A DNA stretch of 64,000 nucleotides from Rhopalosiphum padi (taxonomy: Eukaryota > Arthropoda > Insecta > Hemiptera > Aphididae): contig NC_083597.1 in NCBI RefSeq assembly GCF_020882245.1, positions 64,830,152 through 64,894,151 on the forward strand, written 5' to 3'. Of this stretch, positions 1-13,918 are shown in pieces; position 1 is the stretch's first letter, and each line of letters begins with the position of its first letter. The position numbers and the translations under genes were made by a program. The notes beneath the pieces are model-generated. The model saw nothing but the letters and a program-made list of their open reading frames with translations, searched no databases and was not told the origin of the DNA.

Positions 1-3000
1 TCTAAGACGAAAATATTATGTTGTACATATGTGACCTCAGAATGTCAACCTAACCTATGCATAGTACAACTCAACAAAAAAAAAAGCTAGCAAACACAAA
101 ACTCTAATTATAATAATTATTAAGAAATAATATACATATTATATTAAGATAGGTAAGACCTATTCGTTATTAAATGTACTATGGTACATGACGCTTAGGC
201 ATACCTGTATAGCAACTGTGTCGTATTTATGTATCATACATATTTAAACATAATATAAAGTAGTCAGACGAGAGTTTAAATATCGTATTATAATGGCTGC
301 GACTGTTTAATATAATAATACGCGTGTACAATCACACTACACACACATCACACACGGTAGCTTATACATGACGTGTGTGTGTATTATATATGATGATTGA
401 CAATGCATCCCTCGGTCCGACGTATAATAATAATAATAATAATACGTGTTTTTGGCACATCTGCTCAACTTTAACTATACACTATATAGCTCGGGGACGA
501 CACGCATGGGATCACAGCCGCCACCCCGCCCTGTATGCACATATATTATATTATTATACCCTTCCATTATTTTTACGTTTCATAAACGACGTTAACACAA
601 AACGCGCTCTCGACGGGGTCGCGACTCGCGTGACGATGTTCAGCCAATTCAATATTGTACAATGTACCTATATACAATGCATCAAAATTACAATATTCGA
701 CACTTGTAAAATAACCCAAACCGAAAACACGACGGGCAATCTGTCGACGAGAAAATGGAAAACAGATCTGCTTCACTATTATTATTATTATTATTATTAT
801 TAATTCTGTTTTTGTTACTGAGATGAGGGGTCGTGGCATTACGTTATTGCGCGAGGCGACTGGCGAGTATTAAACATTAAACTATACGAGGCACAAATAG
901 TATACCTATTATTCAAAGAACGACTGTAGACACAATCAGTTGAGATCACAGATATGTAATTGACACTTTTCCATTGGATTGAAAAATCCAAAATAAATAT
1001 TCGAGGTCTTTAGATGAGGTTTAATTAAACTTTAGAAGAGGCCTTAATTTTGTTTAAATAAAAATTACATTTTAATAAGCAAACAAATTTGTATTACCCC
1101 TCAATCAGTGTTTTAAATATTTTTGTTCCTGAATTATACAATTTGCCTATTATACAAATACTGAATTACAATATTAAATTAAAATCATAAAACATAAGTA
1201 CATAATAATTAATAGACAATAGTTAATAATAATCAAATATAATATTTTATATAATATTTGCAAAAAATCAAAATAGTGTTGAGCTATTTAATTTATTTTA
1301 ATATTTAAATAGAATCCGATTTTTAAATATCGAAAAATCTTTAAATTTTTCATAATTTAAAACAATAGAACAAATAAAACGTTTTTTGGGACTTCGTGAA
1401 TTTTTTTTATTTGGTTGTCATGATAGGTTTTAAGATATATACATAACATATAGGTTTGTAAGTTCTTATATTATAAATACTTTGTGTAACATTATAATTT
1501 ATAAAGCAACTATAATATTTTAAATTCAATAAATCGTAAGTCTCAAAAAAATAAAACATATTTTATTTAAGAAATTTTCAAAATAAAACTATAAGCTATG
1601 GCTTATGAGTCTATTACTTAAATTTTTTGTAGTCATGGTTAAAAATAATTGTTTTCAAATAACAGAAAAATATCAAATTGTTGTCATTCAACTATAATAC
1701 AAATATTTAGAAAATAATACAAAAGGCAATATTATAATGTGTCCAAACCTTAACAAATCTATGTGTAAAAATAAGCCACTGCATTAACTATGCTTAATGA
1801 TTATATTTTATAGGTTTTTTTTTTATTAAAATAATTTATGTAATACTTCAGTAGCTATTATAGTCATTAGTCAATAGTAATTTGTTGAAAATAATACAAA
1901 ATATTGAATGGTACATAATATGAAAAATTTGTAAAATATGTAAAATTGTAAATTTCCAAGGATTCAATATATATATTTTTTTTATATTAATTTACTAATT
2001 TTTAATTATTGATCATTAAACAAGCACATAAGTTGAGTAAACTAATAGCTAATAACTGACATTAGGTACAAATGGAGTAGTGGACATTAATTTTATTATT
2101 AGTATCATAATTATAAATGTGTTTAACCACAAACTAAGATATCAATCTAACCATTATCTTTAACCACTTTAACCACTGTTAATGCCCTACAGAATATTGA
2201 CTTAAGTACAACTTTTTATTTAAAAATATGATCCATGTTAAACTTATTTTATTTTATTTCAAATTATTCTTTTTAAATATACATTATTTCTCATACTTAA
2301 GATAAATATTTTTTTTTTATACCTAATTTAAATGTTTTTTTGTTCATTATTCAAACTAAATTCTATCCCAATGGAATAAATTATTAATATATAATATGCA
2401 TAGCTGCAATACATATCATCTTACTATCTAGCTCACTTGATTTAATAGCTTATATAGTTTTATATAGTATGTTAGTAATACACAACTTAAACAAGATAAT
2501 AAACAATAAATTATAAAAATGTGTATATTTGATTCTAAATAAAAACTAAAACTTGGAGAATGTATTTCCCCTATTTATTATTAAACCATTAATACTATAA
2601 TATGAACAGAATGCAATACACATCATGCAAACCATGGTCAAATGATTTAAATAATAAATAAAAATATGACTCACTACATATTATCTTCATAATATTTAAC
2701 AAAATTAAATATTAAATAATAATTATAACTAATGTGGTAAAGCAAGCATTTCTGAATTAATTTATGGTATAGCTTTCAATTCTGTTTAAATTTTCAGGCC
2801 AGTAATTACTATACAGTTATTGCCATCTATTGACTAATATTAGAACTACGTATGAATAATTATTTATGTTCATCATAGTAACATTATAGTATTCATACAT
2901 AATACACACAAATTAAAATATATTTTAATTCGTGATTATACATATAATACAATAACAGTAGAACAATTTTTTTTAAAACAAAACAGTTATCGATAATAAT

Positions 3001-3612
3001 AATGGTATTAAATAATATTGGTATTCGGTAATAATATTGGTACCTTAGAATATTTACCTTTCATTTTAATAAACAATAAAAATAATAAAACTTAACACTT
3101 AACAATTATAATATTTTGTATAATACATTAAAATATTTATTTTATAGCTGCATGGTGCCCAATATGTAGAATTTTTCCTTTAATATGTGCTTTGACTGGG
3201 GGTTTACTTAAAATTTATGCAAGATTTTTATTTTTATTATTATTTTTTTTTTTTTACATTTGTTATCACTTATCAGTTACCAAACAAAATTTTTTTTAAA
3301 TTCCTAACAGTTCAAATTATGTCTGTGTTTAATATCTTTTCCAACATAGAATAGACTTGAAATTTGTGAATATGTTAATTTACCTTTCATTTGTAACCAA
3401 ATTTAATGACAATACTATTTGGTAGATATAAAAATACAATACCTAGTTTTACAATTACATAAATCAATATGAATATATCACAACATAATGATAGCTACCT
3501 AACATATATATAAAATTGTGAATTATTTCATGTTTTCTAATTACTAAAATAAACCATTTATAGTAAAATAAATTCATAAGTCTGTGTTTAGTTAAATTAC
3601 AAATAGTTTTAC
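1..3612. other. Last Etfdh intron or flank; no gene seen
   Basis: Apart from the CpG patch and trinucleotide microsatellites, this stretch is plain AT-rich sequence. It was searched on the minus strand for the terminal Etfdh exon (cysteine-rich iron-sulphur segment and glycine-rich end) and none was found. Confidence 0.5.
481..640. other. CpG-rich patch in an AT-rich flank
   Basis: These 160 bases are distinctly GC- and CpG-rich and are flanked by (AAT)n/(ATT)n microsatellites at 425-443 and about 775-803. It resembles the promoter islands elsewhere in the window, but no splice donor or family-like peptide was recognised on either strand. It may be a promoter of a gene lying to the left, or just a compositional island within the last Etfdh intron. 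Confidence 0.25.
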
Positions 3613-6600
3613 CTGCAGGGCAAAATCTGCCTTCTGGACCATCATACAGATTAAGGTTTGTGTCCACAGGGACAGAGTCATTCAATAATGTTAAATGGGC
3701 AGGTTGGTCTCCTTCGTGGTTTGTGCCAGTTAATGCAACAGAAGACAAAATATCAAAGCTTATTTTTCCATCAGGTTTTGGATACTCAATAACAGAAACT
3801 TCAGTCTTTGTTTTCAGTCTCTCATTATCAGGAACTTACATGTGTTAAGACAATACATTTATAATAAACAGTTAAATAAATAAAAAATAATTTTAAAAAA
3901 AGAGACATACCTCCATGGCTGAGTGTCCAAGGTTCTTTTCCTTTAACAGCAAGTGTAAATCCAGAATATGCCATACCTCCAAACAGTCCAAGCTTAGTGT
4001 GGAATGATGGTCGAACATTTCTTACTTGTTTCAAATCCGACCATATCCAACTGCTTTTCACTTTTTCTTCATAGTCTTTAGGTTCCAAGCCTGTTTAATA
4101 TAATAAATTTATTTATATTTAATAATTGTAAATAGAGTATAATACTTTTCAAAAAGAAAAAAGAAATTAAGATTCATACAATATTTTTTATTTAAATGGC
4201 CTATTTACTTCCTATAATTTATTATTTGGCATAGTGTTTGATAGATACTTTAAATAGTTTAAACAAATATTAATTGAGTAAATACTTAATAATTTAACAA
4301 AACATTATTTAAATATTACAAAAATATTACTTACAAAATAAGTAGGCATTTATCCCATGTATTTACGACATTTTTGCTTACATAAAGTCATAAAATATAT
4401 TAATAAATAATCTGATTGGTATAAAGTTAATTATAATTATAAACTATATTTTTACATTGAGAACAAATTAAAAAGTAATTATTGAGTATTGAACCCAGCC
4501 TCTTAAAAAATTAATTTATAAACTTATAAGAACTATATTACATAGTCTATTCATGTATAAAAATAAAAATAGTTTACCAATCGTTTCACTCGTTTCAGAT
4601 GTATTAAATATGGTATCAAAAGTTGATTCAGCAGCTAGCAAACCAGATTTCATTGCATAATGAGTGCCTTTAATTTTTGGTACATTTAAAAATCCAGCGG
4701 TACAACCAATTAAAGCACCGCCAGGAAAAGAGAGTTTTGGAATAGACTGATAACCTCCTTCATTAAGAGCTCTAGCACCATATGCAATTCTGTGTAAGAA
4801 AAAATAATATTTTTATTTAATTATTTCTATTATATTATCTATAAGTAATTATTATAAATTAACCTTTTACCATCCTCAAACAAAGGCTGGACATGAGGGT
4901 GATGTTTAAATCTCTGAAACTCTCTAAAAGGAGATAAGTATGGATTACTATAATCAAGTCCAACAACAAAACCAACAGCAACTAGAGGAGTAGATTCGTT
5001 TAAATGATAAATAAAAGAGCCACCATAAGTATTTTTGTCCTAAAAATAATAATCACAATTTTAATTTAAACATTTAAAAATATAAATAAATACATTAATA
5101 TATTTCATATTTTCATATGAAAAATAACACAATTCAAATATTTAATAACATTAACATTTTGTTGCCAGTATGCTACAAAATAAACAAATTAGTAAATTAC
5201 ATAATAATACAATTATTATATTCTAACTGATTTTATTAAAACTAAATTATTTAACATCAAACTACTTTACACTAAATATTGGACACTTAATCGCTTTAAA
5301 ATACAAGAGATTATCAAAAAAATTATTTAAGATTTAAAAATAAATATAAACAATATTACAAATCAAAGTAAATTGTAATTTTTGAAATTTAAAAGTAAGG
5401 AACTGCTCTGCTGCACAACTGATGTCAAGTGTACCTATTGTCATTAAGTAAATCCCTGTATTAAATATGTTAAATGTTAAATTTGATAATAATAAATAAT
5501 AATTGTATAATATGAAAAACAATTCTGAATGGAGACAATCTGTCACTCTATATTACTAAGAATATTTTGTTATATTTTTGTATTGCTATTTATATTAGAA
5601 ATTTGTGTTGGTAATAGTGGGTTGAATTAATTTTTGCTTGAAACATTTAATTTATTATTTTAAACATTATTGTCAATAACTTTTGAGTTGATACTAACTT
5701 AGAACAATATGGATACTCGAAATTACGTGTCTACAATAATTTTACTCTTTTTTTAAATAACAAAATAGAAAAATCTTCAGATAAATACTAAGAATCTTTA
5801 CTTTTGACCTATCAAAAATAACAAATAAATCCTCTTTTATACCACAAACCATCCTCAAAGTTTAAGATCTAAATATTTTTCTACTAAATAATATATTAAA
5901 TAAAAACACATGTATTTTAAAAGCAATATACTTATTGCTTAATGCTTTGCTTTTAAAACAATTGTTTTAGATAAAGTTTAAATAAATGGTAAATAATTTG
6001 AAAAAAAATAGATGCATTAATATCTAAAATTAAAAAATACATAAATTGAAAAAAAACCAATTAATACCTATTTTCTAAAACACCAAATTGATATATTAAA
6101 TAATGTCAAGATTATAAAATAATTAAATATTAATGTCAATAATGCTAAAAGTTTTAATTTTACTGAATAAATATCAATTTATCAAAGTGGTTAAAATAAA
6201 ACCTTTTTAAAAATGAAATATTTACAAACTCAACAACTTTAATTCAAATACATATCCATTATAAATTTGAAATTCATAAATATAAATAAAAAATAAAAAA
6301 TACTTCACATATACTATACAAACATACTATTAATACTCTACACTCTACAGAATGCTTTTTTAAAATGAATCGATTATAATACAAAGTATTTATTGATTTT
6401 GTAAATTGAAAACATCAAGTGGTACATGCATTATTTGTCTAATGCTTATTTGCAGTATTAATACTAAAAAATGTATTTAGAATTGAATAATACATGAAAC
6501 ATCCTGTATTCTTAAGGCTAGTTTTGAAGTACTACAATGCTACACTACTTGCTGAAAATGTACAAACATCAATTTCAAAATTCTTTACTAAAAAAAAGTC

Positions 6601-9600
6601 ACCAATACTATTGCAAAATGGCTACAGATAATACACCTATAGTTCTAAAACAATCTCTTAATGATACTTTTTCAAATAAAGTTTTTAAAAAGTTGTCTAA
6701 AGTAGTAGCTATAATAATTATAATTGCACTTCTTATCTACTACTATTGGAAATTTACAAGAATCGTATCCGAAAATGAAGATTCAAGAATTAGTATACTT
6801 CTATACATGACGTATGTAACTTTAAATATAACACTCATCATAGTATGTTTCTTCAATATTTTTATGGGACATGATATATATAAAAGTTTTACAAAAAACA
6901 TTGCATACGTAGATTTTCTATCAAAAAATCTAGAATTGAGTTACAAAGACAGTATAATTACATACATCAATTTCAAGACACTTTTACTCATCAGCACAAC
7001 AACAGCCAGTTACATAATACTTTATTATTTAGCATTAAATGAAAACGATTTCCCATCAGTTGATTTTACTGAAATGGTTTGTATACCTATAGTTTGGATA
7101 CTTATACTTCAAATAAATGCTAAATTAAATCAATTATCAAAACGATTCAACTATATAAAAAACATACTAGAAGCATATATGGAAAAATCGAAGAGTGTTT
7201 ATTGGATTCAATGGTATACAGTCAAACCAAAGGAGATAACTGTATTAAACCGTATGCATTTATTCACATACATATCATTTACAGAAGTTTGTTCATATTA
7301 CAACATTCAACTATTGGTATTGGTACCTAGAGTCATATTTTTTAACGTATTACCAGTTCATTATAATATAGTTACAGCACTCGTAGCTGATGAACGTAAT
7401 GCATCACATAAATGGTCTCAAATGTTCACTTTATCTGTAATTATTCTCACAATATGGCCAATTATTCATCTGGTAAAATGTACGAGTAATACCTTTGAAA
7501 AAGTATGAAATACTATTAATAGTGAAATATTCACATAAAATGTTTATGTTTCCAAATTAAGTGACCGTCGCATCAACATTAGTTTTATTTTTTGTATATG
7601 TTATAAAAAACAAAAGTATGCATATTTTCATAATTATGACTCTTTGGTTCAGTTTAAGGCAAAGCAATCTATAATATATTGTATAAAAAACAATATTTCC
7701 TGTGCATAAGCTGTATGGTTTTTTTTTTTTAATATTTTCATTTTTTGTCAAGTCACACATGTTTTAATTTAACTTAATTTATCTTATTTTTCACCATTAC
7801 TAACCACTTAAACAATTAAAATATTAAAAATGATTTAGTCAATGCACAGAATATAGTGATATATCCTTCTATAATCTATATAAAACATAATATAATAGGT
7901 GTCTTTGTTCTAAAATAAACCTATGTTGTAATTGTGGGAGTATGAAATACCTTTGTTGCTATATTATGCCGATAGACAGATAAATAAAATAAATGTTGGC
8001 GTGGAAGACTCTAAAGAATATCATAGAAGTATCTATGTTTAAATTAAATCAAATTGATATCAATTTATGTGAATGTTTACTTGTCTTAAAAAATGGATAT
8101 TTTTCTGATAAGCAATTAATTTAATTGGTCTTAATTATAGGGAGCACAAATAACGCAAATAATACATAAGTTGTTGGATAAGGGACAAAAACAAGATATC
8201 GAAGATGAAGTAAGATAAATAATATCTAATTTAATTTTTAATATTTTAATTAATACCTAGTTAATAGTTTGTATAAACTTATTAATTTCAGCTATATTTA
8301 TTTTCTGAACAACTATTAAAAAGACCACTAGAATTTTCAGTAAAAGGATTTTTTTTAATTAAACCTTCACTTGTTGCTTCAGTATGTATAGTTCTTAAAT
8401 GTATTACTAGAGTGTATAAAATATTTATAATTTTATAAAATTTTAGATGATGGAGTTGATTATTACATATGTAATAATTCTCTTGCAATTTCAAGATTCA
8501 TTAAAATCGATCTCTCCAGCTCAATTTTTAGTTAAACCAAGACTTGGTTGAATGCAACTTACCAATGGCCAACCAACAGTATGTTCTACTCTTCCAGGAC
8601 TATGAAGTTCAGGTTTTACTTCCCATATTTCCTTAAGACCAAGGCCATATGATTGCGGTGCACAATTTTCACGTAGATTAAATTTTTTAAATAACTGCTT
8701 GGTTAGATGACCATGACAACCTTCAGCAAATATAGTAATTTTGGCGTGTAATTCCATACCACGTTCAAAACTATCCTACAAATGGAATAATATTTTATAT
8801 TTAATTTATAATTATAATTATACTTTAAGCTATAGTTAAATGATACTCTAATAGATATTTAAATACTTTGGGTGATCCATCTTTGGCGACGCCAACATCA
8901 CCAGTTGCAACTCCTTTCACTGAACCATCATCATGATAGAGAACTTCTGCAGCTGGATATCCAGAATACACTTCAACACCTAAAGATTCAGCTTGTTCAC
9001 CAAGCCATTTTACTAAATGCCCCAATCTCACAATATAATTCCCATGATTGTCCATTGGCATACCTGTTTTAAGTTATTTAATTTAAATCGACACTAAGAT
9101 AAATAAATAAATATTATATATCTAATATTTATTACCAGGTATAATAGGTATAGGTATACGACTACTTTTTGTAAGATAACCAAACTTATCTTCTTTCACT
9201 GGGGTAGTTAATGGTGCACCTAAATCTTTCCAATCGGGAAACAGTTCATTTAAGGCGACTGGATCGACAACAGCACCTGATAAAATATGACTACCTGAAA
9301 AAATTTAAAAAAATTGCACAATAATATAAAAATTGTAATTTATGTTTTAAGCTACCAATCAAATGTTTCAAGCCTAGATTCTTATAAACTAACCACTTTT
9401 TTTAATCAATGAAAAAAACTAAAATAATTCTCAGGTTATGGATATCGGAAGCAATGATCCACTGTTTCTGTAAGTTCTTATTAGTACAAATAGATATACA
9501 ACATAGTAATAATTATAATATTATATGTTCATCCAGTTTAAAATATTTAATTATATTTTTTTTAATAATTTTTACGGTAAATTAAAATTAAATTATCATT

Positions 9601-10908
9601 TGATACAATTTATTAAAACATTTTTATTATTATTTTAGGTTAATAATGGATATTTGCAGTTAACATCCAAGATTAAAATATATAATAATTAAAATCTTAC
9701 CAACTTCTGATGCTTTTTCCACTACACAAACCCTTAGCTCCTTATTTTTTTCAGTCGCTAATTGTTTTAATTTTATTGCTGCTGATAAACCAGCTGGTCC
9801 TCCGCCAACAATTACAACATCAGCTACATCCTCATAACGTTCCATTGATATATCTATATAGTACAACATTAAATATAATTATAAAGAAATTAAACTAAAA
9901 ACAAAACAAGTACCTTTCCATCTTTGGTCAGTTTCTCGTGGGCGCACAGTATAATGTGTTGTTATTTTCGGTGAAGCAACTGAATAAAGACGAAGACATG
10001 ATGTTCCCACTTTACGAACTATAAATGATTTCATTCAAAAACATTATAATTAATAATATATTGTTATTTATAATATGCTAACAATTTCAAATGAATAAAC
10101 AAATTATTGATCTAAATGTAATAATATAATATTGACTCAATTTATTTTATACCGTTGATAAAATGTATCTATAAGTAAATTACCTAAATACTTTTTATAA
10201 AAATACTATTAACAATTTGTTTACATTATACAATATACATAAGTAATAAACTTCAATTTATATTCTTAAGCTAGTAGTCCTCAGTGAGGACTCCTCACTA
10301 TGCGGCACTTTAAAAAATTGTGTAACCGGTCACCATTAAAACTGAACTGTATATTCTAAAATTCAGGATTCTACACTTTTAAAGAGTAATTAAAATACTA
10401 ATTTTTTGGTTTTATCATATTCAATATTTTTTATTAATCTTATCAAGCAAACTATCTTAACAAATTCAAATTAATTTATTACAAGCTAGTAATTTTCAAA
10501 ATCCTGATGGGATCACTACCTTAAGCTGATTAACAATTTAAAATTATTTTAAACTTTAAAATACATTTAATATTGATTGCATTACTGTTAAGTACAGTAT
10601 GAATTATATTGCAATATATTATGCAACTGTAGTATTCAAGAGTAAAATATTAGATTTATATATAAATAAAATGATTGTATAAGCATAATTATTAATTTAT
10701 GTAATTGTAGAACTTTAAATAAATAAATTACAGTTTTGTATTTATTGAACTAAATACATTTTTAGTACATTTCTTTTAATTATAGTTTTCAACAATGAAA
10801 TTGATCCTAAATGTTAAACATTTTTTCGAGATTGACCTTGCACAGTTTTTATTAAATACAAAAAGTACATAGATACTTACACAACATATTTGACGTTGTG
10901 GCCATCAT
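3613..10908 (-). CDS. Etfdh: Electron transfer flavoprotein-ubiquinone oxidoreductase (ETF-QO), mitochondrial; 3' end missing
   Basis: ETF-QO passes electrons from reduced electron transfer flavoprotein (fatty acid and amino acid oxidation) to ubiquinone at the inner mitochondrial membrane. Ten minus-strand exons were read by eye with matching phases: 10908-10881, 10018-9914, 9853-9701, 9294-9136, 9063-8867, 8775-8563, 5039-4864, 4789-4578, 4090-3911 and 3834-3613. They give 548 codons. The first residues (MMATTSNMLFRKVG) are basic and hydroxylated, as in a mitochondrial presequence. The FAD dinucleotide-binding motif GGGPAG is at about residues 61-66. Other family blocks seen are NHGNYIVRLGHLVKW, TIFAEGCHGHL, GRVEHTVGWPL, NPYLSPFREFQRFKHH and DQPAHLTLLNDS. 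The last exon seen ends in DGPEGRFCPA plus one base (phase 1). The family continues about 55 residues with the cysteine-rich 4Fe-4S segment and a GGGGPAYNGM-like end; no such exon was found at 1-3612. Intron 6 (5040-8562) hosts an antisense receptor gene. Identity is very secure; exon borders are inferred from splice consensus and homology. Confidence 0.95.
5330..5600 (+). repeat. Diverged partial copy of interspersed repeat family R1
   Basis: Contains the R1 landmarks 'actgctctgctgcaca', 'gaaaaacaattctgaatgga' and 'ctgtcactctatattacta', which recur at 41.8 (reverse), 51.2, 55.7 and 61.5 kb. It lies in Etfdh intron 6 upstream of the receptor gene. Confidence 0.6.
6537..8551 (+). CDS. Gustatory receptor (7tm_7 family), four exons, nested in Etfdh intron
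   Basis: Insect gustatory receptors are seven-helix ligand-gated ion channel subunits in the dendritic membrane of taste neurons. Exons 6537-7502, 8141-8209, 8292-8381 and 8447-8551 join with phase-0 introns throughout, giving 409 aa, the usual size of the family. A TGA lies in frame at 6525-6527, so the ATG at 6537 is the first available start; Met28 (6618) is an alternative. Hydrophobic segments lie at about residues 55-71, 86-110, 147-166, 180-193, 257-282 and 296-314, with another in the last exon. The three short 3' exons carry the diagnostic C-terminus: a QITQIIHKLLDKG helix, LFSEQLLKRPLEFSVKGFF, and the signature TYVIILLQF at about 382-390. The three phase-0 introns near the 3' end also fit the family. 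The whole gene sits antisense inside Etfdh intron 6, and its stop codon is 11 bases short of the Etfdh donor dinucleotide. The ligand cannot be told from sequence. No frameshift was seen, so it appears intact. Confidence 0.88.
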
Positions 10909-12346
10909 CTTAAGGTCTTTAAAATTTTTAAAAACATACAGAAATTACACTGATAAATTCACTGACGATAAACCAAAAACTTAACCGAATAACCGATGTC
11001 TAAACTGAACTTTGGCTACTTCCGTATTCAATTCTGTAACTCATGAGTAGTGGGACTATCGAATATCGCTGTAAAATAGTTTCGATAATACATACGATAG
11101 ACATTGCCCATTGGCCTCGTTTTGAAATGGTATTTAATCACAATTTTATATCAAAGTAAGTATGTTTACACGGGTTTATCAACAAAAGAGAATAGCATTG
11201 ATATCAATACACCTTGAGCAATATACACAATTATTATTCTGTGATCATATCAGTTTCAATATGTAATAACAGCTGACTGTAGAAAGAAATAACATAATAT
11301 CAATGCTGTATTGCTCTTTTACAGTAGTAAATAGTAATATTTTACTTTAGTAATCCCACATGATCATATATTTTAGAACGGTCTAGAATATTGGAAATAA
11401 TATAATATAAGTTTAACCAAATTTTTGATTGAGGAAATGTGGATTTATACGCCAATGATGCTGTCTAATGAAAATATTTGATGATTTTTAATAGGTACTG
11501 AATAATTTTAAATTATTTTTGAAAATACAAACAATTTAAACTCATAGCGTGTCTAGTATATTTTATACTTAAATAATTAATTGAAAAAAAAAATGCGTTG
11601 TACACCTTTCCTGAAAAACGGTTGCTGTATTTAATTCTTAAATAAGGTATGGAAAATGAAAAATCAATGACCATCACAATGCATAATTGAGATGTTTTTT
11701 TTTTATTTCTTAAAATATAGTGTTTTAAGCTTAGTACTTCATTCCTTCTTAGATTTTCCCGTGAATCGAAAAAAGTATGTCCTCACGGGTCACGGTCTTG
11801 GAAATTAGAATAATAATATTATGATCCTGGCAACGCTATCTACCGCCGTGTTGTTTTAAACTTCAAACCATAACCATTGATGTGCGCGTTTCGTCACTAG
11901 TCAGCGCTTTTGTAAGCTAATTGTAAATAAAAATACATTAAATTTATTTATGATATAAAAAAAATTTATAATATATTAATATATGTACTTAATACTTCTA
12001 CTGCGATGCTGCCGAGCTACTTGTTTTATGTATTTCATAATATCATTGATTTTAAAATAAATTTTAAATACCTTAATATATTTTAAAATCAATGATAATA
12101 TTTTAGTAGTTGAGGTTAAGCCATTTTCATCAACTGACAACCTGAACCTACACAATTATTAGGTACAGGCGTACAGCAACGCTGTACCTAACAACAGCAC
12201 AGTAAGTCATCCGTTGCGCCATCAGGTTTAACTATAAGTAGAACAAGCAAAATGTGCAAAAGTGTATCAATAATTTGGAATTATAAATAATATTAATTTA
12301 TATGTTACCATCAATTTAAAATATTTTATTATTAAATTATTATTAC
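10909..12346. other. Etfdh 5' flank and intergenic DNA
   Basis: The first part must hold the Etfdh 5' UTR and promoter; no clear TATA box was recognised. At 12041-12096 an 18-19 base inverted repeat (tattttaaaatcaatgata and its complement) could form a hairpin. A slightly GC-richer patch at 11820-11930 has no recognisable gene. Confidence 0.4.
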
Positions 12347-12354
12347 GTAGAGTG

Positions 12355-12613
12355 CAGGGACGTACACAGGGGGGTGTTTTGGGTGTTCAAACACCCCCCG
12401 AAATGGCCGAAATACTTGGGTTTTTGCATGGTTATTTACTTATTCAATTTTAATATTAATTTTGTTATATTAATGTTTGTATTAAAAAAAATATTTTAAG
12501 TATACCTACTAATTTTCATAAAATTTTTTTGTATATTTATTAAAAAAATGTCTACTTTTCAATAATTGATTTTCAAAAACACCCCCCGAAACTTTTCTCT
12601 GCGTACGTCACTG
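12355..12613. mobile_element. hAT-like MITE, 259 bp, with 8-bp target duplication
   Basis: The ends are CAGGGACGTAC... and ...GTACGTCACTG, imperfect inverted repeats that extend to a shared GGGGGGTGTTTT block. Flanks are gtagagtg (12347-12354) and gttgagtg (12614-12621), an 8-bp target site duplication with one mismatch. Ends starting CAG and an 8-bp duplication are typical of hAT transposons. The interior is AT-rich and non-coding. Confidence 0.85.
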
Positions 12614-12992
12614 GTTGAGTGCCATCATGATAATGGTTGGCAGCGGAATCATGAGTGACTCAGTCCACAGTCGATGTCAATTTATTTATTTTAGAAAAAC
12701 TATATTTTTGTTCGCGATACAAAAACAATTGTTGTGATTTTTCACGTTATAGCTATATACATTATTGTTGCTACAAATCGTCAAACATATTTTATTTTCG
12801 TGATTTTATTGATATATTTTAATACTCGAATAAAATCATATATACACTTTTTGTTGTTTTGTAATCTGCTTGTAACAACATTATTACTATTAAATTAATC
12901 TAGAATTTAAAAGAATCATTTGAAAATGTGAACATTGCTTTGAGAATATATTCCTATGTGGTTGTTAGCAACTTGCTGTGTTCGCGTATATA

Positions 12993-13272
12993 CAGTGGCG
13001 CCGATCACGTATGGCAAGTGCGGTAAATACCCCATAACTTTTTAATGGGTCGTGAGTAATTTTTTTTTGATAGAGTTGTAATTTGTAAATACTAAATAGT
13101 AAATACAAAGAAGTAGACAACAAATAAGCAAAATACATTTAATGCAGTAAGCCGGCACGATGTAGAGAAGATATCTTATACATTTCTCCCTTAATCAGGC
13201 TTGGGTGGGTGGGTAGGTGGTACCCTCAAACAGGGTTTACCCCAGTGGTTTAAAAAAGGATCGGCGTCACTG
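12993..13272. mobile_element. hAT-like MITE, 280 bp, with 8-bp target duplication
   Basis: The ends CAGTGGCGCCGATC and GATCGGCGTCACTG are inverted repeats with one mismatch. Flanks are cgtatata (12985-12992) and cggatata (13273-13280), matching at 7 of 8 bases. The interior does not match the neighbouring MITEs, so this is a separate family. Confidence 0.88.
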
Positions 13273-13654
13273 CGGATATATCCTTCCTGTTCATCGAATC
13301 GGGGTTAGTATATTGTCAATCGACTTTTAAATCATAATAATTGACATATGTACAACTATTAAAAGTCGAAAGAAATTTTTTCAATAGGTCTAGGGCATTA
13401 GAAAAATTATTATTTTAAAAATAACAAATACATTTGTTTATTGTTTATTAATTATTACTAAATTATAAATATATGTATATATTTGTTTTATCTTCAGCAA
13501 CGGTCAACGGGGATTATTAGCCTTTTATATAGATTAGACACAGATTATAAGTAAAACAAAATAACATTTTATACAATTTTTTACTTAATAATTTTAATTA
13601 TAATCTATATTAAATAATACAATAAGTAAATTTGATCAAAAAAATAATGACATG

Positions 13655-13918
13655 TAGGGGCGCCGAGTACAAGGGGCTCGGGAGCTGCAGCCCCCACGAG
13701 CTCGATAAGGTGGAGCTCAGCCCCCTAAAATCGAAATTGCTAGTACTATTTAAATTTTATAAGTTATAACATACAAAACAACAAATAACTATATTTTAGT
13801 AATAGTAATTGTTTAACGATTAGTAGTGTTTACTATAATTATTAAGGTAAAACCACGTGTTTATAAAATAGTGAGTCCCCCCGACCCCCCATGACATTTT
13901 CAAAACCTGGCGCCTCTA
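13655..13918. mobile_element. hAT-like MITE, 264 bp, with perfect 8-bp target duplication
   Basis: The ends TAGGGGCGCC and GGCGCCTCTA are inverted repeats, and atgacatg flanks both sides exactly (13647-13654 and 13919-13926). Subterminal C-rich and G-rich runs are conspicuous. No coding sequence is present. Confidence 0.9.

Noticed and set aside
375..839. Overlapping open frames of 142 aa (plus) and 88 aa (minus)
   Set aside because: Both run through trinucleotide microsatellites (poly-Asn, poly-Tyr, poly-Ile stretches) and match no family; they are open because of repeats and local GC content.
8872..9898. Plus-strand frames opposite Etfdh exons 3 and 5
   Set aside because: Antisense shadows of conserved ETF-QO exons; they show no receptor-like or other family features.
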